From: DASWHR01 sp036398095
GTDB taxonomy: Bacteria > Actinomycetota > AC-67
Direction: 5' to 3'
Length of the DNA: 64,000 bases
Assembly (NCBI GenBank): GCA_036398095.1
Contig: DASWHR010000029.1
Span: 9,760-73,759 of the forward strand
Below the pieces are notes generated by a model, which searched no databases, had not been told where the DNA came from, and saw nothing but the letters and a program-made list of their open reading frames with translations. Position 1 is the first letter of the stretch. Each line of letters begins with the position of its first letter. Shown piece by piece: positions 8,385-16,908 of the stretch. Both the position numbers and the translations under genes were made by a program.

Positions 8385-8824
8385 ACATGGGAAGCTACGA
8401 GTCGCTGCCGCCGGGGCTGTCGTTTACGACACCGTCGATGCGCATCGAACCCGGCGACGCGGCTTCGTTGATCCGGATCGGCGGCTACACCCATCCGCTG
8501 TTCACCGATCCGACCTACGCGGCCGGCACGCCGTTCGCACGCTCACCCCTGCCGGGCGAGGCCGTGCTGCTCGCGATGGGCGGCCTGGTCGAGCAGTCGG
8601 GACGATTCGACGAGACCGTCGTCGCGCTGCTGGGCTTTGACCAGGTCAGATTCTTGGCGGCGGCATTCCCCGGCGACACCTTGCACGCCGTCGTCGAAGT
8701 CACCGGGCGCGAGATGCGTCCGAGCGGCCGCCGCGGCGAGGTCTCGATGGTGTGGCGTTGCCGCAACGAGCGCGGCGAGACCTTGTGCGAGGCGACCGCC
8801 CGGATGCTGTTCCGCGTCGACTAG
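8375..8824 (+). CDS. MaoC-like hotdog-fold dehydratase
   Basis: 149 residues; overlaps the end of the enoyl-CoA hydratase gene by 10 bases. Hotdog-fold sequence: RIGGYTHPLFTDPTYA corresponds to the MaoC region that normally holds the catalytic D-x-x-x-x-H pair (N/D-P-L/I-H), here reading THPLFTDP. FLAAAFPGDTLHAVVEV is the conserved second strand pair. Acts on acyl-CoA thioesters, as hydratase or dehydratase. Likely works with the preceding crotonase-fold protein in the regulon's CoA pathway. Confidence 0.75.
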   Translation: MALDMGSYESLPPGLSFTTPSMRIEPGDAASLIRIGGYTHPLFTDPTYAAGTPFARSPLPGEAVLLAMGGLVEQSGRFDETVVALLGFDQVRFLAAAFPGDTLHAVVEVTGREMRPSGRRGEVSMVWRCRNERGETLCEATARMLFRVD

Positions 8825-8829
8825 GGACC

Positions 8830-9414
8830 CTAACCGAGCAGCGGCTTCGGGATGTCGAACCACTCGACGTTCGAGCACAGGCTCATCCACTCGTCGAAGG
8901 ACTTCTTGACGTCGGCCGGCATCTCCTTCTTCTCGGCGGCCCGCGCTTCGGATTCGCTGGTGAACCAGTCCACGATGTGGATACGTCCGTCGGGAAGCCA
9001 CACGTTCATGTGGCCGATGACGTCGGGCCGCAACTCGGCCATCCGGTCGCCGAACTCCCGGTCGATTTTCTCGTAGCGTGCACGGTCCTTGACGGTCGCG
9101 CGCATCATCTGCACGAAGCCCGCTTGGTCGGAGCCGGGCATGAGCGTTTCGACGTCTTCGGATTCGACGAACTCGGCGGGGCCGGCGAGACACTTTTCCA
9201 TCGCCTGCCACATCGCGGTCTGCTCGGGACTGTTGGAGTTCTTCATCGCGAGCGTTCGGTTCTCGAAGCGGGCGGCCAGCACGAACTCGCCCTTCGTGGT
9301 GATGCCGCCGGTTGCGCCCAGAAAGCCGGCGGCGTCGCGGTCCCGGTTCTCCTCCCAGATCCGCTCGATCCCCTCCGGATCGGCGGCCTTCGCGCGAATG
9401 ATCTGTACGAACAT
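8830..9414 (-). CDS. Duplicated dimeric alpha/beta-barrel (ABM-like) protein
   Basis: 194 residues. Two halves resemble each other: residues 1-95 begin FVQIIRAKAADPEGIERI, and residues about 100-194 begin FVQMMRATVKDRARYEKI. This is the pattern of two fused ferredoxin-like (dimeric alpha/beta barrel, antibiotic-biosynthesis-monooxygenase-like) domains. No catalytic residues can be named. It is convergent with the MaoC-like gene (stop 5 bases away) and stands alone on its strand. The function is unknown; proteins of this fold near catabolic genes often act as small monooxygenases or ligand binders. Confidence 0.65.
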   Translation of the reverse strand: MFVQIIRAKAADPEGIERIWEENRDRDAAGFLGATGGITTKGEFVLAARFENRTLAMKNSNSPEQTAMWQAMEKCLAGPAEFVESEDVETLMPGSDQAGFVQMMRATVKDRARYEKIDREFGDRMAELRPDVIGHMNVWLPDGRIHIVDWFTSESEARAAEKKEMPADVKKSFDEWMSLCSNVEWFDIPKPLLG

Positions 9415-9505
9415 GGTGCCTCCCTTTCGATCGGGTCCTTCCGATCGAGTCCGTCCGATCCTCTCGTTTCTCGGGTCGGCACGTCAACCGCAGGGTCGGT
9501 GATGC

Positions 9506-9543
9506 CTCGCAGAGAAATCAGATTCATCAGATTCTTCTGCGAG
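9506..9543. repeat. Imperfect inverted repeat in divergent promoter region
   Basis: Arms CTCGCAGAGAAATCAGAT and ATCAGATTCTTCTGCGAG (18 bases each, 14 of 18 paired) flank 2 bases. Its centre shares the AATCAGAT half with the perfect 38-base palindrome at 44551-44588. It lies in the 218-base gap between the ABM-like gene and the monooxygenase operon, upstream of operator site C. Confidence 0.5.
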
Positions 9544-9577
9544 GGCCGTCCGATTGACCGCCGTCGCGGCGGCCTTG

Positions 9578-9612
9578 TATCAATAGGCGGAACGCCGTTC
9601 CACCAGGAGAGA
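9578..9612. promoter_or_regulatory. IclR-type tandem operator, site C
   Basis: TATCAATAGGCGGAA (9578-9592) and TTCCACCAGGAGAGA (9598-9612), 20 bases apart, with the core GGAACGCCGTTCC across the middle (9589-9601). It ends 20 bases before the start of the luciferase-like monooxygenase gene. Confidence 0.6.
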
Positions 9613-9632
9613 CAGAACAGCGCAGGAGAGGC

Positions 9633-10643
9633 ATGAGGCTTTCGTACGGACCGTGGGGTGAGTCGCTCGGCGAGGCGGTGGCCGCCGCGATCGCGGCGGA
9701 GCATGCCGGATTCGATCGCGTCTGGTTCGCCGAGTTGCATCGCAGCGCCTTCGTTTCGGCGGCGGCGGCCGCCGCGGCGACATCTCGCATCGGCGTGGGA
9801 ACCGGCATCGCGCTCGCCTTCGTGCGATCGCCGATGACGACCGCGCTGGAAGCGATGGATGTCGACGAGCTGAGCGGCGGCCGGTTCGCGCTCGGGCTCG
9901 GCTCGGGCGTGCAGCGGCTGAACGAGGACTGGCACAACGCGCGCTTCGGCAAAGCCGTCGGTCATACCCGCGAAACCGTCGCGATCATCCGCCGCTTCAT
10001 CGCCGAATCGCATCGCGGCGAGTTGATCGAGTTCGAAGGCGAGCACGAGCGCATGAAGTTGCGCGGCTACCAGCGGCCGTTCCCCCCGCAGCGCGAGCAG
10101 ATCCCGATCTCCCTTGCCGCGGTCGGCGATGCGATGACACGGCTCGCCGGCGAGATCGGCGACGGATGGCTCGGCCACGAACTCGGATCGCCGCGATATC
10201 TGGCATCGGCGATCCTGCCGAATCTGCAGGCCGGGCTGTCGCGGGCCGGGCGCGACCGGCGCTCGATCGACGTCGTCGCCTCGGCCTGCTGCGCGATCGA
10301 CGACGACGGCCCGCAGGCGAAGCGATGGATGGCCGGGCTCGTCGCCTTCTACGCGACGGTCCGCACCTACGAAGCGTTCTTCGCCTTCCACGGCTTTGCC
10401 GCCGAAGCCGCCGCGGTGCGGGAGCGGTTTCGCGCCGGCGACGAGGCCGGCATGGTCGACGCGGTTCCCGACGCGATGGTGGACGCGTTCGCGCTGGCCG
10501 GCACACCCGACCACGTGCGCGCGAAGCTGAAGGAATACGACGGGGTCGCCGACGGCATCAAGTTGTCGCCGCCGACGCATCTGGTCGCGGCCGAGGTCAC
10601 ACGCCATTGCCAATCGATGATCTTGGAGCATCTGAGCCCATGA
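9633..10643 (+). CDS. Luciferase-like (LLM class) flavin-dependent oxidoreductase
   Basis: 336 residues, a complete LLM-class TIM barrel using FMN or coenzyme F420. N-terminal FAELHRSAFV and GVGTGIALAFVRSP match the flavin-pocket strands, DELSGGRFALGLGSG is the strongest family motif, and IPISLAAVGDAMTRLAGEIGDGW the late strand. Such enzymes oxidise or mono-oxygenate small organic substrates, sometimes opening rings. ATGA overlap with the triple-RidA gene downstream, so the two work in one step or on one unstable product. Operator site C lies just upstream. Confidence 0.88.
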   Translation: MRLSYGPWGESLGEAVAAAIAAEHAGFDRVWFAELHRSAFVSAAAAAAATSRIGVGTGIALAFVRSPMTTALEAMDVDELSGGRFALGLGSGVQRLNEDWHNARFGKAVGHTRETVAIIRRFIAESHRGELIEFEGEHERMKLRGYQRPFPPQREQIPISLAAVGDAMTRLAGEIGDGWLGHELGSPRYLASAILPNLQAGLSRAGRDRRSIDVVASACCAIDDDGPQAKRWMAGLVAFYATVRTYEAFFAFHGFAAEAAAVRERFRAGDEAGMVDAVPDAMVDAFALAGTPDHVRAKLKEYDGVADGIKLSPPTHLVAAEVTRHCQSMILEHLSP

Positions 10644-11737
10644 ATGCGATCAAGCCGGCTGCGTTTCCGTGGTTCGAGTACGCCCGCTACACGTTCTCGC
10701 TCGGATTGGAGAGCGCCGGCCGCGTGTGGCTCAGCGGCCACAGCGCATCCGAGTACGACGCGGGCGAGGAGCGCATCGTCGTCAAGGGCGGGATGGAGCA
10801 GCAGGCGCGCACCGCGTACGCGAAGATCGCCGCGATACTGGAGGCGGCGGGGCTGACGCTGGGTGACGCGACGCGCGTCGTTGAGTACGTGACCGCGACG
10901 GGCATCGAGCACTACGCCGAAGCCGAAGCGGTGCGCAGCGAACTCTTCGGGGCGGCGCAACCGGCCGTGTGCACCGTCGTCGTCAACAGCCTGCTTCGGC
11001 CGGCCGCGTTCATCGAGATCGAAGTCACCGCCGGCGGGGCCGACGACGGGATCGTGTACCTGCCGTCCATCACCGCGCCCGAAGCCGGCGACGACTTGAT
11101 CGCGCAAACCGAGGCGGTGTTCGACAAGGCCGCCCGCATGCTCGCCGATGCCGGGCTCGACATGAGCAACATCGTCAAGACCGTGGACTACACCACGCCG
11201 CGAACCTTGTCCGACTACAAACGCACCGGCCGCGTCCGCAAGGATCGTCTTGGTCCCGTCTATCCCGCCGCCGCCGGCATTCTGATGTCGCGGCTGCAGA
11301 CGCCCGGCACGCTCGTGTCGCTCGACATCACCGCATCGCGCCATCCGCTCGAGGCCGTGAACCCGGGTTGGGAGCGCTACGCCAAGCTCACCTACTCCCC
11401 CGCCGTCAAGGCCGGAGGGATGCTGTTCATGAGCGGCCAGGCTGCCTTGGATCCGGCGACCGAACACGCCGTCTTTCCGGGAGACGTCGCCGCGCAAGCC
11501 GAGTACACGTATCAGAACATCATCGAAGTCTTGAAGGCCGCCGGTGCCGGCCCCGAAAACCTGGTCAAGACCATCGAGTACGTAACCCCCGCCGGCCTAA
11601 AGCGCTACCGCGAAGTAGCCGCCGTCCGCGAAAAGCTGCTGAAAGAGCCCTACCCCGCCAGCACCGGCTGCATCTGCCAGCAACTCCTCAGGCCCGAATT
11701 CGAAATCGAAATCGACCCCCTCGCCCTCCTGCCATAG
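10640..11737 (+). CDS. Triple-domain RidA/YjgF protein
   Basis: 365 residues made of three RidA-like domains in a row: about residues 1-125, 126-245 and 246-365. Each repeats the family layout, e.g. AILEAAGLTLGDATRVVEYVT, MLADAGLDMSNIVKTVDYTT and VLKAAGAGPENLVKTIEYVT, followed by the barrel-closing strand. RidA enzymes hydrolyse reactive enamine/imine intermediates with an Arg in the P-A-R motif; here the three equivalent motifs read PAVC, PAAA and PAST, so the Arg is absent from all three. ATGA overlap with the monooxygenase gene. It may be a scaffold, a ligand binder or an enzyme with other chemistry. Confidence 0.85.
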   Translation: MNAIKPAAFPWFEYARYTFSLGLESAGRVWLSGHSASEYDAGEERIVVKGGMEQQARTAYAKIAAILEAAGLTLGDATRVVEYVTATGIEHYAEAEAVRSELFGAAQPAVCTVVVNSLLRPAAFIEIEVTAGGADDGIVYLPSITAPEAGDDLIAQTEAVFDKAARMLADAGLDMSNIVKTVDYTTPRTLSDYKRTGRVRKDRLGPVYPAAAGILMSRLQTPGTLVSLDITASRHPLEAVNPGWERYAKLTYSPAVKAGGMLFMSGQAALDPATEHAVFPGDVAAQAEYTYQNIIEVLKAAGAGPENLVKTIEYVTPAGLKRYREVAAVREKLLKEPYPASTGCICQQLLRPEFEIEIDPLALLP

Positions 11738-11861
11738 AACGGGTTCGAATCCGCTTACCCCCACCGGCTCATCTTCCAGGTAAGACGCGTTCGAGCAGAG
11801 TGACGGGCTCGAACCGATCGTCGCACTGTCCCCGTCCGCGGCTGCATGCCATACTGAATCC

Positions 11862-12086
11862 ATGGCGAAGCGAGCGGTCGATATCAGCCAGTTAAGCGGC
11901 GATGAACGTCTTGCGCTCATCGAAGAGCTCTGGGAGAGCCTGGATCAAAAGGAGCGCGATGCCATTCCACTAACGCCGGAGCAGGAGGTCGAGCTCGATC
12001 GTCGGCTTGATGCCTTGGATCGGGACGGGGTCCAAGGTCTCTCTCCCGCCGAGCTTCGCGAGTACATCAAACGCCACAGCCCGTGA
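11862..12086 (+). CDS. Antitoxin of addiction-module family (TIGR02574-like)
   Basis: 74 residues, the usual size. The core LSGDERLALIEELWESLDQ and LTPEQEVELDRRLDALDRD is typical of the small helical antitoxins paired with ParE/RelE toxins. GTGA overlap with the toxin gene gives coupled translation. It lies at the left side of a small accessory patch. These antitoxins bind and block the toxin and often repress their own promoter. Confidence 0.85.
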   Translation: MAKRAVDISQLSGDERLALIEELWESLDQKERDAIPLTPEQEVELDRRLDALDRDGVQGLSPAELREYIKRHSP

Positions 12087-12379
12087 CCTCGTTGATCTAC
12101 AACCCGGATGCGGTTGTTGAGGTTCGGGCCGTTCATGATTGGTATGAGCGCCAGAGTCCAGGCCTCGGCGGTGCGTTCCTCGATGAGCTTGCGCTTGCCG
12201 AAGAGGCGATTTCTCGCTCACCACTCGCATTCAAAGTTTTGAGACGCGAGACTCGACGTTACTTCCTTCGAAGGTTTCCCTATCAGCTTCTCTTTACCGT
12301 TCGGGATGACATCATTGCGGTTGTCGCGTGTCTTCATGCTCGACGATCACCGCGAGCGGCGAGGCGGAGGGCGCACTGA
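12083..12379 (+). CDS. ParE/RelE-family toxin
   Basis: 98 residues from a GTG that overlaps the antitoxin stop. RelE/ParE fold: an N-terminal helical hairpin (VVEVRAVHDWYERQSPGLGG, FLDELALAEEAI) then strands RRYFLRRFPYQLLFTV and DDIIAVVACLHARR ending in the family's basic C-terminus. Members either poison gyrase (ParE) or cleave ribosome-bound mRNA (RelE); which one applies cannot be told here. The base composition is slightly less GC-rich than its neighbours, consistent with a mobile addiction module. Confidence 0.85.
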   Translation: MTSLIYNPDAVVEVRAVHDWYERQSPGLGGAFLDELALAEEAISRSPLAFKVLRRETRRYFLRRFPYQLLFTVRDDIIAVVACLHARRSPRAARRRAH

Positions 12380-12398
12380 TGCGGATTGAGAGCCCCTT

Positions 12399-12464
12399 AT
12401 GAGTCTTCGCGATCTCATCTTCGATCTCGACGGGACCCTCGCCGACACGATACCGATCTGTTGA
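12399..12464 (+). pseudogene. 5' remnant of a HAD-superfamily hydrolase gene
   Basis: Twenty-one codons encode a perfect HAD motif I start (MSLRDLIFDLDGTLADT), then IPIC and a TGA stop. Nothing downstream in any plus frame continues the family. The gene has evidently been cut by a deletion or insertion, joining its 5' end to the 3' end of the opposite-strand gene at 12517. It marks a recombination junction near 12460-12516. Confidence 0.7.
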
Positions 12465-12516
12465 GTTCGTCAACTTGCAGTGGCACCGCACCGTTTGGGG
12501 TCAAGGCCGCGTATCG

Positions 12517-12834
12517 TCATGCGCCGAGGCCGAACGGATCGACTTCGTATTCGCGCAACAGGGATTGGAAGAACCATTCGGTCTGCCATCCGGCATTGTT
12601 GTGGGCGAACCAACGCGCCGCGGGGCCGTCGGACAGGAACGTGTCGTACAAGTTCGGGACGTAGTAGGTCGTCGTCGCAGGCTCGCTGGTGAAGCCGTTC
12701 TTTGGATTGGACGCGTCGTACGCGTAGGCGATGAACCGCGGATCGAAAGGAACCGGCTCGTCGTCGAAGAAGGGCCCGGGAGCGCGCTGATGGATGTTCG
12801 ACCCGAAGGTGTTCGTTAGCTCATCTCCGTCCAT
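12517..12834 (-). CDS. Hypothetical protein, possibly a truncated C-terminal fragment
   Basis: 105 residues, beginning inside the last codons of the XRE gene (19-base overlap). Codon third positions are GC-rich in this frame, so it is probably or was coding. It is rich in aromatic residues (PGPFFDDEPVPFDP, TTTYYVPNLYDTF, WFFQSLLREYEVDPFG) and resembles the tail of a larger enzyme. I cannot name a family. The unusual overlap and the neighbouring HAD stump suggest it may be the remaining part of a rearranged gene. Confidence 0.45.
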   Translation of the reverse strand: MDGDELTNTFGSNIHQRAPGPFFDDEPVPFDPRFIAYAYDASNPKNGFTSEPATTTYYVPNLYDTFLSDGPAARWFAHNNAGWQTEWFFQSLLREYEVDPFGLGA

Positions 12835-13076
12835 GTTGCATTTGGCACCTCGGCCAGGATGCGCGCGTTGCGCGCAGGATCGATCCGCGGCGCAAGGCGC
12901 AGCTCGAATCCCGCGGCGGCCAGAATCGCGGCCAGCGAGTCGGCGCCCGGCTGCCGGGTCCCCCGCTCGTAGGCGTTCAGCACCGACCGGGGAATGCCGG
13001 CCCGCCTGGCCAGGCCGGCCTGCCGCAGCCCCGCCCGGCGGCGCGCTTCCCTCAGCAACTCTGCGGACACACCCAT
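12816..13076 (-). CDS. XRE-family helix-turn-helix regulator
   Basis: 86 residues from the ATG at 13074-13076. Nearly all of it is one XRE/Cro domain: [20 protein letters not shown] then [21 protein letters not shown], followed by a short tail. A perfect 10-bp-armed palindrome seven bases upstream of the start is the likely operator, so it probably represses itself. Proteins like this commonly sit in front of a toxin or nucleotidyltransferase gene; here the downstream frame is the unidentified 105-residue protein. Confidence 0.82.
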   Translation of the reverse strand: MGVSAELLREARRRAGLRQAGLARRAGIPRSVLNAYERGTRQPGADSLAAILAAAGFELRLAPRIDPARNARILAEVPNATWTEMS

Positions 13077-13082
13077 CGATGA

Positions 13083-13106
13083 GATGTTAGCGGATACGCT
13101 AACATC
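13083..13106. promoter_or_regulatory. Palindromic operator of the XRE gene
   Basis: GATGTTAGCG (13083-13092), 4 bases, then CGCTAACATC (13097-13106): perfect 10-bp arms immediately upstream of the XRE start codon. It is well placed for autoregulation. Confidence 0.7.
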
Positions 13107-13225
13107 CGGAAAGGGTTCACCGAGCATGCCGGGAGAAATCTTTGCGAGAGTGTCGATTCGGCCCGATCGCGTTCGTCTAGCAGGTGAGGGCCGGCAATGG
13201 GCCGGACCGGCGAAAGGAGACCGCG

Positions 13226-13573
13226 ATGACTCAGTACTTGATGTCGGTGTGGATGGTCGACGGCGAGCCGACGCCGCCCGACGACGTGATCCAGCAAATG
13301 TACCGCGACGTGGACGTCTTCAACAGCAAGCTGCAGGCCAACTCCGCGTGGGTCTTTGGCGGCGGGCTCCACCCGGCAGATACGGCGACGGTCGTGCAGG
13401 TCAAGGACGGCGAGCGGCTCACCACCGACGGACCGTTCGCCGAGGCGAAAGAGCACCTCGGCGGCTTTTGGGTCATCGAGGCCGCCGACCTGGATGCGGC
13501 GCTTGCCTGGGCGACGGAAGCCTCGGTCGCCTGCGGGGCTCCGGTCGAGGTCCGGCCGTTCCAGGACGAGTAA
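13226..13573 (+). CDS. YCII-related (DGPF) protein
   Basis: 115 residues; start ATG behind AAAGGAG. Contains the family hallmark [20 protein letters not shown], with DGPF and the later GG-F/Y motif. YCII proteins have a dimeric alpha/beta-barrel fold and probably bind small molecules. Genes of this type are characteristically found next to ECF42 sigma factors, as here (gap of 8 bases), and are regulon members of those sigmas. Confidence 0.9.
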   Translation: MTQYLMSVWMVDGEPTPPDDVIQQMYRDVDVFNSKLQANSAWVFGGGLHPADTATVVQVKDGERLTTDGPFAEAKEHLGGFWVIEAADLDAALAWATEASVACGAPVEVRPFQDE

Positions 13574-13581
13574 CGCCTCGC

Positions 13582-14784
13582 GTGGACGCACGCGAGATCG
13601 CGCGGCTGTTTCGCGAGGACGCCGGCCGCGCGGTCGCCTCTTTGGCCCGCTTCTTCGGCGACATCGACCTCGCCGAGGAAGCGGTCCAAGAGGCATACGT
13701 GTCGGCGCTGGAGAAGTGGCCGGCGCACGGCCCGCCGCCGAACCCGTCGGCGTGGATCATCACGACCGCGCGCAACCGCGGCATCGACCGGATCCGTCGC
13801 GAGTCCTCGCGCGAAGACCGGCATGCCCGGGCCGCAGCGGTGCATGCCCCATCCACCCCCGACGAGGACGCTGCCGTGGACGACGACCGGCTCCGACTGA
13901 TCTTCACCTGCTGCCATCCGGCCTTGAAGCCGGATGCGCGCATCGCGCTGACGCTGCGGCTGATCGGCGGACTGCAAACGCCCGAGATCGCGCGCGCGTT
14001 TCTGGTTCCCGAATCCACGATGGCGCAGCGGCTGGTTCGCGCGAAGGCGAAGATCAAAGCGGCGAAGATCCCCTATCGCGTTCCCGGCGACGCCGACTTG
14101 CCCGACCGGCTGGCAAGCGTCCTGGCGGTGCTGTATCTGATCTTCAACGAGGGCTACGTCGCCACGGCCGGCGCGTCGCTGACGCGGGACGAGCTGTGCG
14201 CCGAAGCGATCCGGCTCGCGCGGGTGCTGGTCGAGCTGATGCCCGACGAGCCCGAGGCGACCGGCCTGCTCTCGCTGATGCTGCTGACACACGCGCGCCG
14301 CACCGTACGCACCGCGGCCGACGGATCGCTGGTGCGGCTCGCCGATCAAGACCGCGGCCGCTGGGATCGCGCGATGATCGCCGAAGGTCACGAGCTGGTT
14401 CGCCGCTGCCTTCGCCGCAATTGGCCGGGGCCGTATCAGATCCAAGCCGCGATCAACGCCGTGCACACCGACGCCGCGACCGCCGCCGACACCGACTGGG
14501 CCCAGATCGTCGCGCTCTACGATCAGCTCGTGGCCGTCGCGCCCGGCCCGGTCGTCGCGCTCAACCGCGCGATCGCCGTGGGAGAGGTGAACGGCCCGGA
14601 CGCCGCGCTCGCGCTCCTGGACGCGATCGAGCTGGAGTCGCATCTTCTGCACGCCGCCCGCGGCGACGCCCTCGAGCGGCTCGGCCGCAACGACGAGGCC
14701 CGCGACGCCTACGACCACGCGCTCGCGCTCACCGACAACGAGGCCGAACGCGCATTGCTCCGCCGGCGGGCTCAATCGTTGTAG
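13582..14784 (+). CDS. ECF42-type RNA polymerase sigma factor
   Basis: 400 residues from a GTG 8 bases after the YCII stop. Sigma region 2 ([37 protein letters not shown]) and region 4 ([37 protein letters not shown]) are followed by a long C-terminal extension of about 220 residues (DUF6596 plus TPR-like helices: [40 protein letters not shown]). That architecture defines the ECF42 group, where the extension replaces an anti-sigma factor in control. The partner YCII gene precedes it. Confidence 0.92.
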   Translation: MDAREIARLFREDAGRAVASLARFFGDIDLAEEAVQEAYVSALEKWPAHGPPPNPSAWIITTARNRGIDRIRRESSREDRHARAAAVHAPSTPDEDAAVDDDRLRLIFTCCHPALKPDARIALTLRLIGGLQTPEIARAFLVPESTMAQRLVRAKAKIKAAKIPYRVPGDADLPDRLASVLAVLYLIFNEGYVATAGASLTRDELCAEAIRLARVLVELMPDEPEATGLLSLMLLTHARRTVRTAADGSLVRLADQDRGRWDRAMIAEGHELVRRCLRRNWPGPYQIQAAINAVHTDAATAADTDWAQIVALYDQLVAVAPGPVVALNRAIAVGEVNGPDAALALLDAIELESHLLHAARGDALERLGRNDEARDAYDHALALTDNEAERALLRRRAQSL

Positions 14785-14823
14785 CGCGCCGCTATGATGT
14801 CGCCGCACACAAGGAGGCGACCC

Positions 14824-15216
14824 GTGGCGAAAGACCTTGCGGCCGGATACTGGGCGGAGTTCGCGGAGCGAAGCGCGCTGCGGACGGGCACGAAGGAGCA
14901 GCGGCTCGAATATCAGTCGCGCATCTTTCCGATCGAAGACGCGCTCGCGACGCGCATCGATGACGACGACCCGTCATTGCCGGCCGACCTGATCGCGATC
15001 GCCGAGGCGGCGCCCGACGAGCACGCCCGCGGCATGTTCGGCGCGGGAATCCTGTGGGAGTACCTCTACAACACCGCGGATGCGAACGCGGACGCGATCG
15101 CGGACGCGGCGAAGAACCATCCTGCCTTCCTGGACGCGCTTCGCGCGGCGTTCGCCGGATGGGACGGCCTCGGCCCGCGCATGCGGCAGCACATCAAGCC
15201 GCTCATCGACGAATGA
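14824..15216 (+). CDS. Hypothetical protein
   Basis: 130 residues from a GTG that has AAGGAGG 6 bases upstream; an earlier in-frame ATG at 14794 lacks a ribosome binding site. Helical, acidic protein without signal peptide or membrane segment; recognisable stretches are AGYWAEFAERSALRTGTKEQ and IAEAAPDEHARGMFGAGILW. I do not recognise a family. It ends 7 bases before the antiporter start, so the two may be co-transcribed. Confidence 0.65.
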   Translation: MAKDLAAGYWAEFAERSALRTGTKEQRLEYQSRIFPIEDALATRIDDDDPSLPADLIAIAEAAPDEHARGMFGAGILWEYLYNTADANADAIADAAKNHPAFLDALRAAFAGWDGLGPRMRQHIKPLIDE

Positions 15217-15223
15217 GTGTTCC

Positions 15224-16819
15224 GTGGAGCTGCTGACGCCCGTCGGCGGAGTCGCCGCCGTCCTGGTCGGCGCGGCATTGGCCGCCGGCATCATCGAGCG
15301 TGCGCCGATCTCGTTTCCGATCATCTTCCTGGGCGCGGGCCTGATCCTGGGCGACGGGGTCACCGGCGCCGTGAGCATCGACCTGCACGCCCCGATTCTG
15401 GAAGTCGTCGCCTTCGTGACGCTGGCGTTGGTGCTCTTCCTTGATGCGGTGCGGCTGGAAGCCAAAGAGATGCGCCGCGACTGGCTCGTTCCGGCGCTCA
15501 CGCTCGGCCCGGGAACGATCTCGGTCATCGGCTTGGTCGCCGTCGCCTCGCATGTGCTGCTCGATCTAAGTTGGACGGTCGCGTTCATCGCCGGCGCGGC
15601 GCTCGCCTCGACCGATGCGGTCGTGTTGCGCGACGTCGTGCGCGACACGCGCATCCCGTCGTCGGTGCGTCGCTCTCTGAGCATCGAAGCCGGCGCCAAC
15701 GACGTGATCGTCCTGCCGCCGGTCCTGATCCTTGCGACCGTCGCGGCTGCGAAAGCCGCGACCGCCGCCGACTGGGCCTGGTTCGGCGTGCAACTGTTCC
15801 TGATCGGCCCGGCGATCGGTGCGGCGATCGGCGCGGGCGGCGCGTGGGCGATGTCGCGCGTGGATAAGCGCACGCCGGTCCGCACCGAATATCAAGCGCT
15901 CTACGGCGTCGGGCTGGTCCTGGCTGCGTTCACGCTGGGCGAGTGGCTCGGCGCCGACGGGTTCCTCGCCGCGTTCGCGGCCGGCGCCGCCGTCGCGCTG
16001 ACCAACAACACGCTCTGCGACTGCTTCCTGGAGTTCGGCGAAGTCGTCGCCGAGATGGCAATGCTGCTGACGTTCGTGCTGTTCGGCGCGGTGCTGTCGC
16101 CGATGCTGGGCGAGATCATCAGCCCCGCGCTGATCGTCTTCGCCGCATTCACCCTGCTGGTCGCGCGGCCGCTTCCGCTGCTGGCGGTCCTGTCGATCCG
16201 CCATGCCGAGCTGAGCGGAGTCGCGCGCGTGTTCATCGCATGGTTCGGCCCGCGCGGACTGAACTCGCTGCTGCTCGCGCTGATCGCGGTCGGCGCCGGC
16301 GTTCCCGGCGGCGAGCGACTGTTCGCGATCGTCGGCGTCGTCGTCGTCGCCTCGGTCCTGGTGCACGGCGTGTCGGCCACGCCCTTGGCGTCCTGGTACG
16401 GGCGCAGCGTCGAGCGAGACACCCAACCAGAGGAGCGTCACGCGACGGCAACCGGTCTGTTCTCCCACGATCCGTCGTCGTCGCAACGCATCGGCGTGGA
16501 CGAGCTTGCGGCGCTGCTGGCGAGCGCCGCGCCGCCGGTCGTGCTGGACGTGCGCTCGCGTTCGGCGTACGAGCACTCCACCGCGCAGATTCCCGGCAGC
16601 ATCCGCGTGCACCTGAGCGACATCGACCGCTGGGCCGAACATCAAACGAAAGACCGGCTCGTCGTCCTGTACTGCACCTGAACGAACGAGGCGACGAGCG
16701 CCCGTGGGGCGCTCATTCTGGCAAAGCACGGGATCCCGGCCGCGGCGCTCGTCGGCGGCATGGACGCCTGGGAAGGCTCGCAGACGGTCGAGCCGCTCGC
16801 GCGCGAAACGGCCGGCTGA
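15224..16819 (+). CDS. Na+/H+ antiporter fused to rhodanese domain; in-frame TGA predicted as selenocysteine
   Basis: 531 residues if the TGA at 16679-16681 (codon 486) is read through; 485 if it stops. Residues 1-410 are a CPA1-type cation/proton antiporter: about 12 hydrophobic helices, EAGANDVIVLPPVLI with the ion-binding acidic residue, and FIAWFGPRGLNSLL. Residues about 425-531 are a rhodanese domain (VLDVRSRSAYEHSTAQIPGS). The active-site loop reads YCT-TGA-TNEATSARGAL, and the frame continues without shift through GIPAAALVGGMDAWEG, the normal end of the domain, to a TGA at 16817. Related rhodanese loops, as I recall them, read C-x-C-P-N-E-A-T-S-A-R, so the TGA falls exactly on the second Cys. 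A hairpin of SECIS type follows it. Confidence 0.75.
16679..16714 (+). promoter_or_regulatory. Candidate bacterial SECIS element
   Basis: After the in-frame TGA (16679-16681) an 8-bp perfect stem GAGCGCCC (16696-16703) / GGGCGCTC (16707-16714) closes a GTG loop. The loop begins 22 bases after the TGA, inside the 16-37 base window of known bacterial SECIS elements, and has G among its first two bases as they require. Confidence 0.55.
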
Positions 16820-16908
16820 CACAATCCGAACAAACCTGCCCGGCCGGGAAGGGAGCAAGGCGGGGGACGGCGAAGTTCGCATCGTCACGATCAATGGGGG
16901 GATTTCGA

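Noticed and set aside
9633..11737. Monooxygenase plus RidA as a Rut pyrimidine pathway
   Set aside because: No isochorismatase-like RutB or other rut genes are present, and the RidA protein is a triple domain without the catalytic Arg.
11741..11765. A tRNA-like TTCGAATCC stretch after the triple-RidA gene, as a possible attachment site
   Set aside because: No acceptor, D-arm or anticodon arm can be folded upstream because the sequence there is the RidA coding region, and no second copy marks a mobile element.
12475..12819. Plus-strand frame of 114 codons after the HAD stump
   Set aside because: It is the shadow of the minus-strand frame at 12517-12834, whose codon third positions are far more GC-rich.
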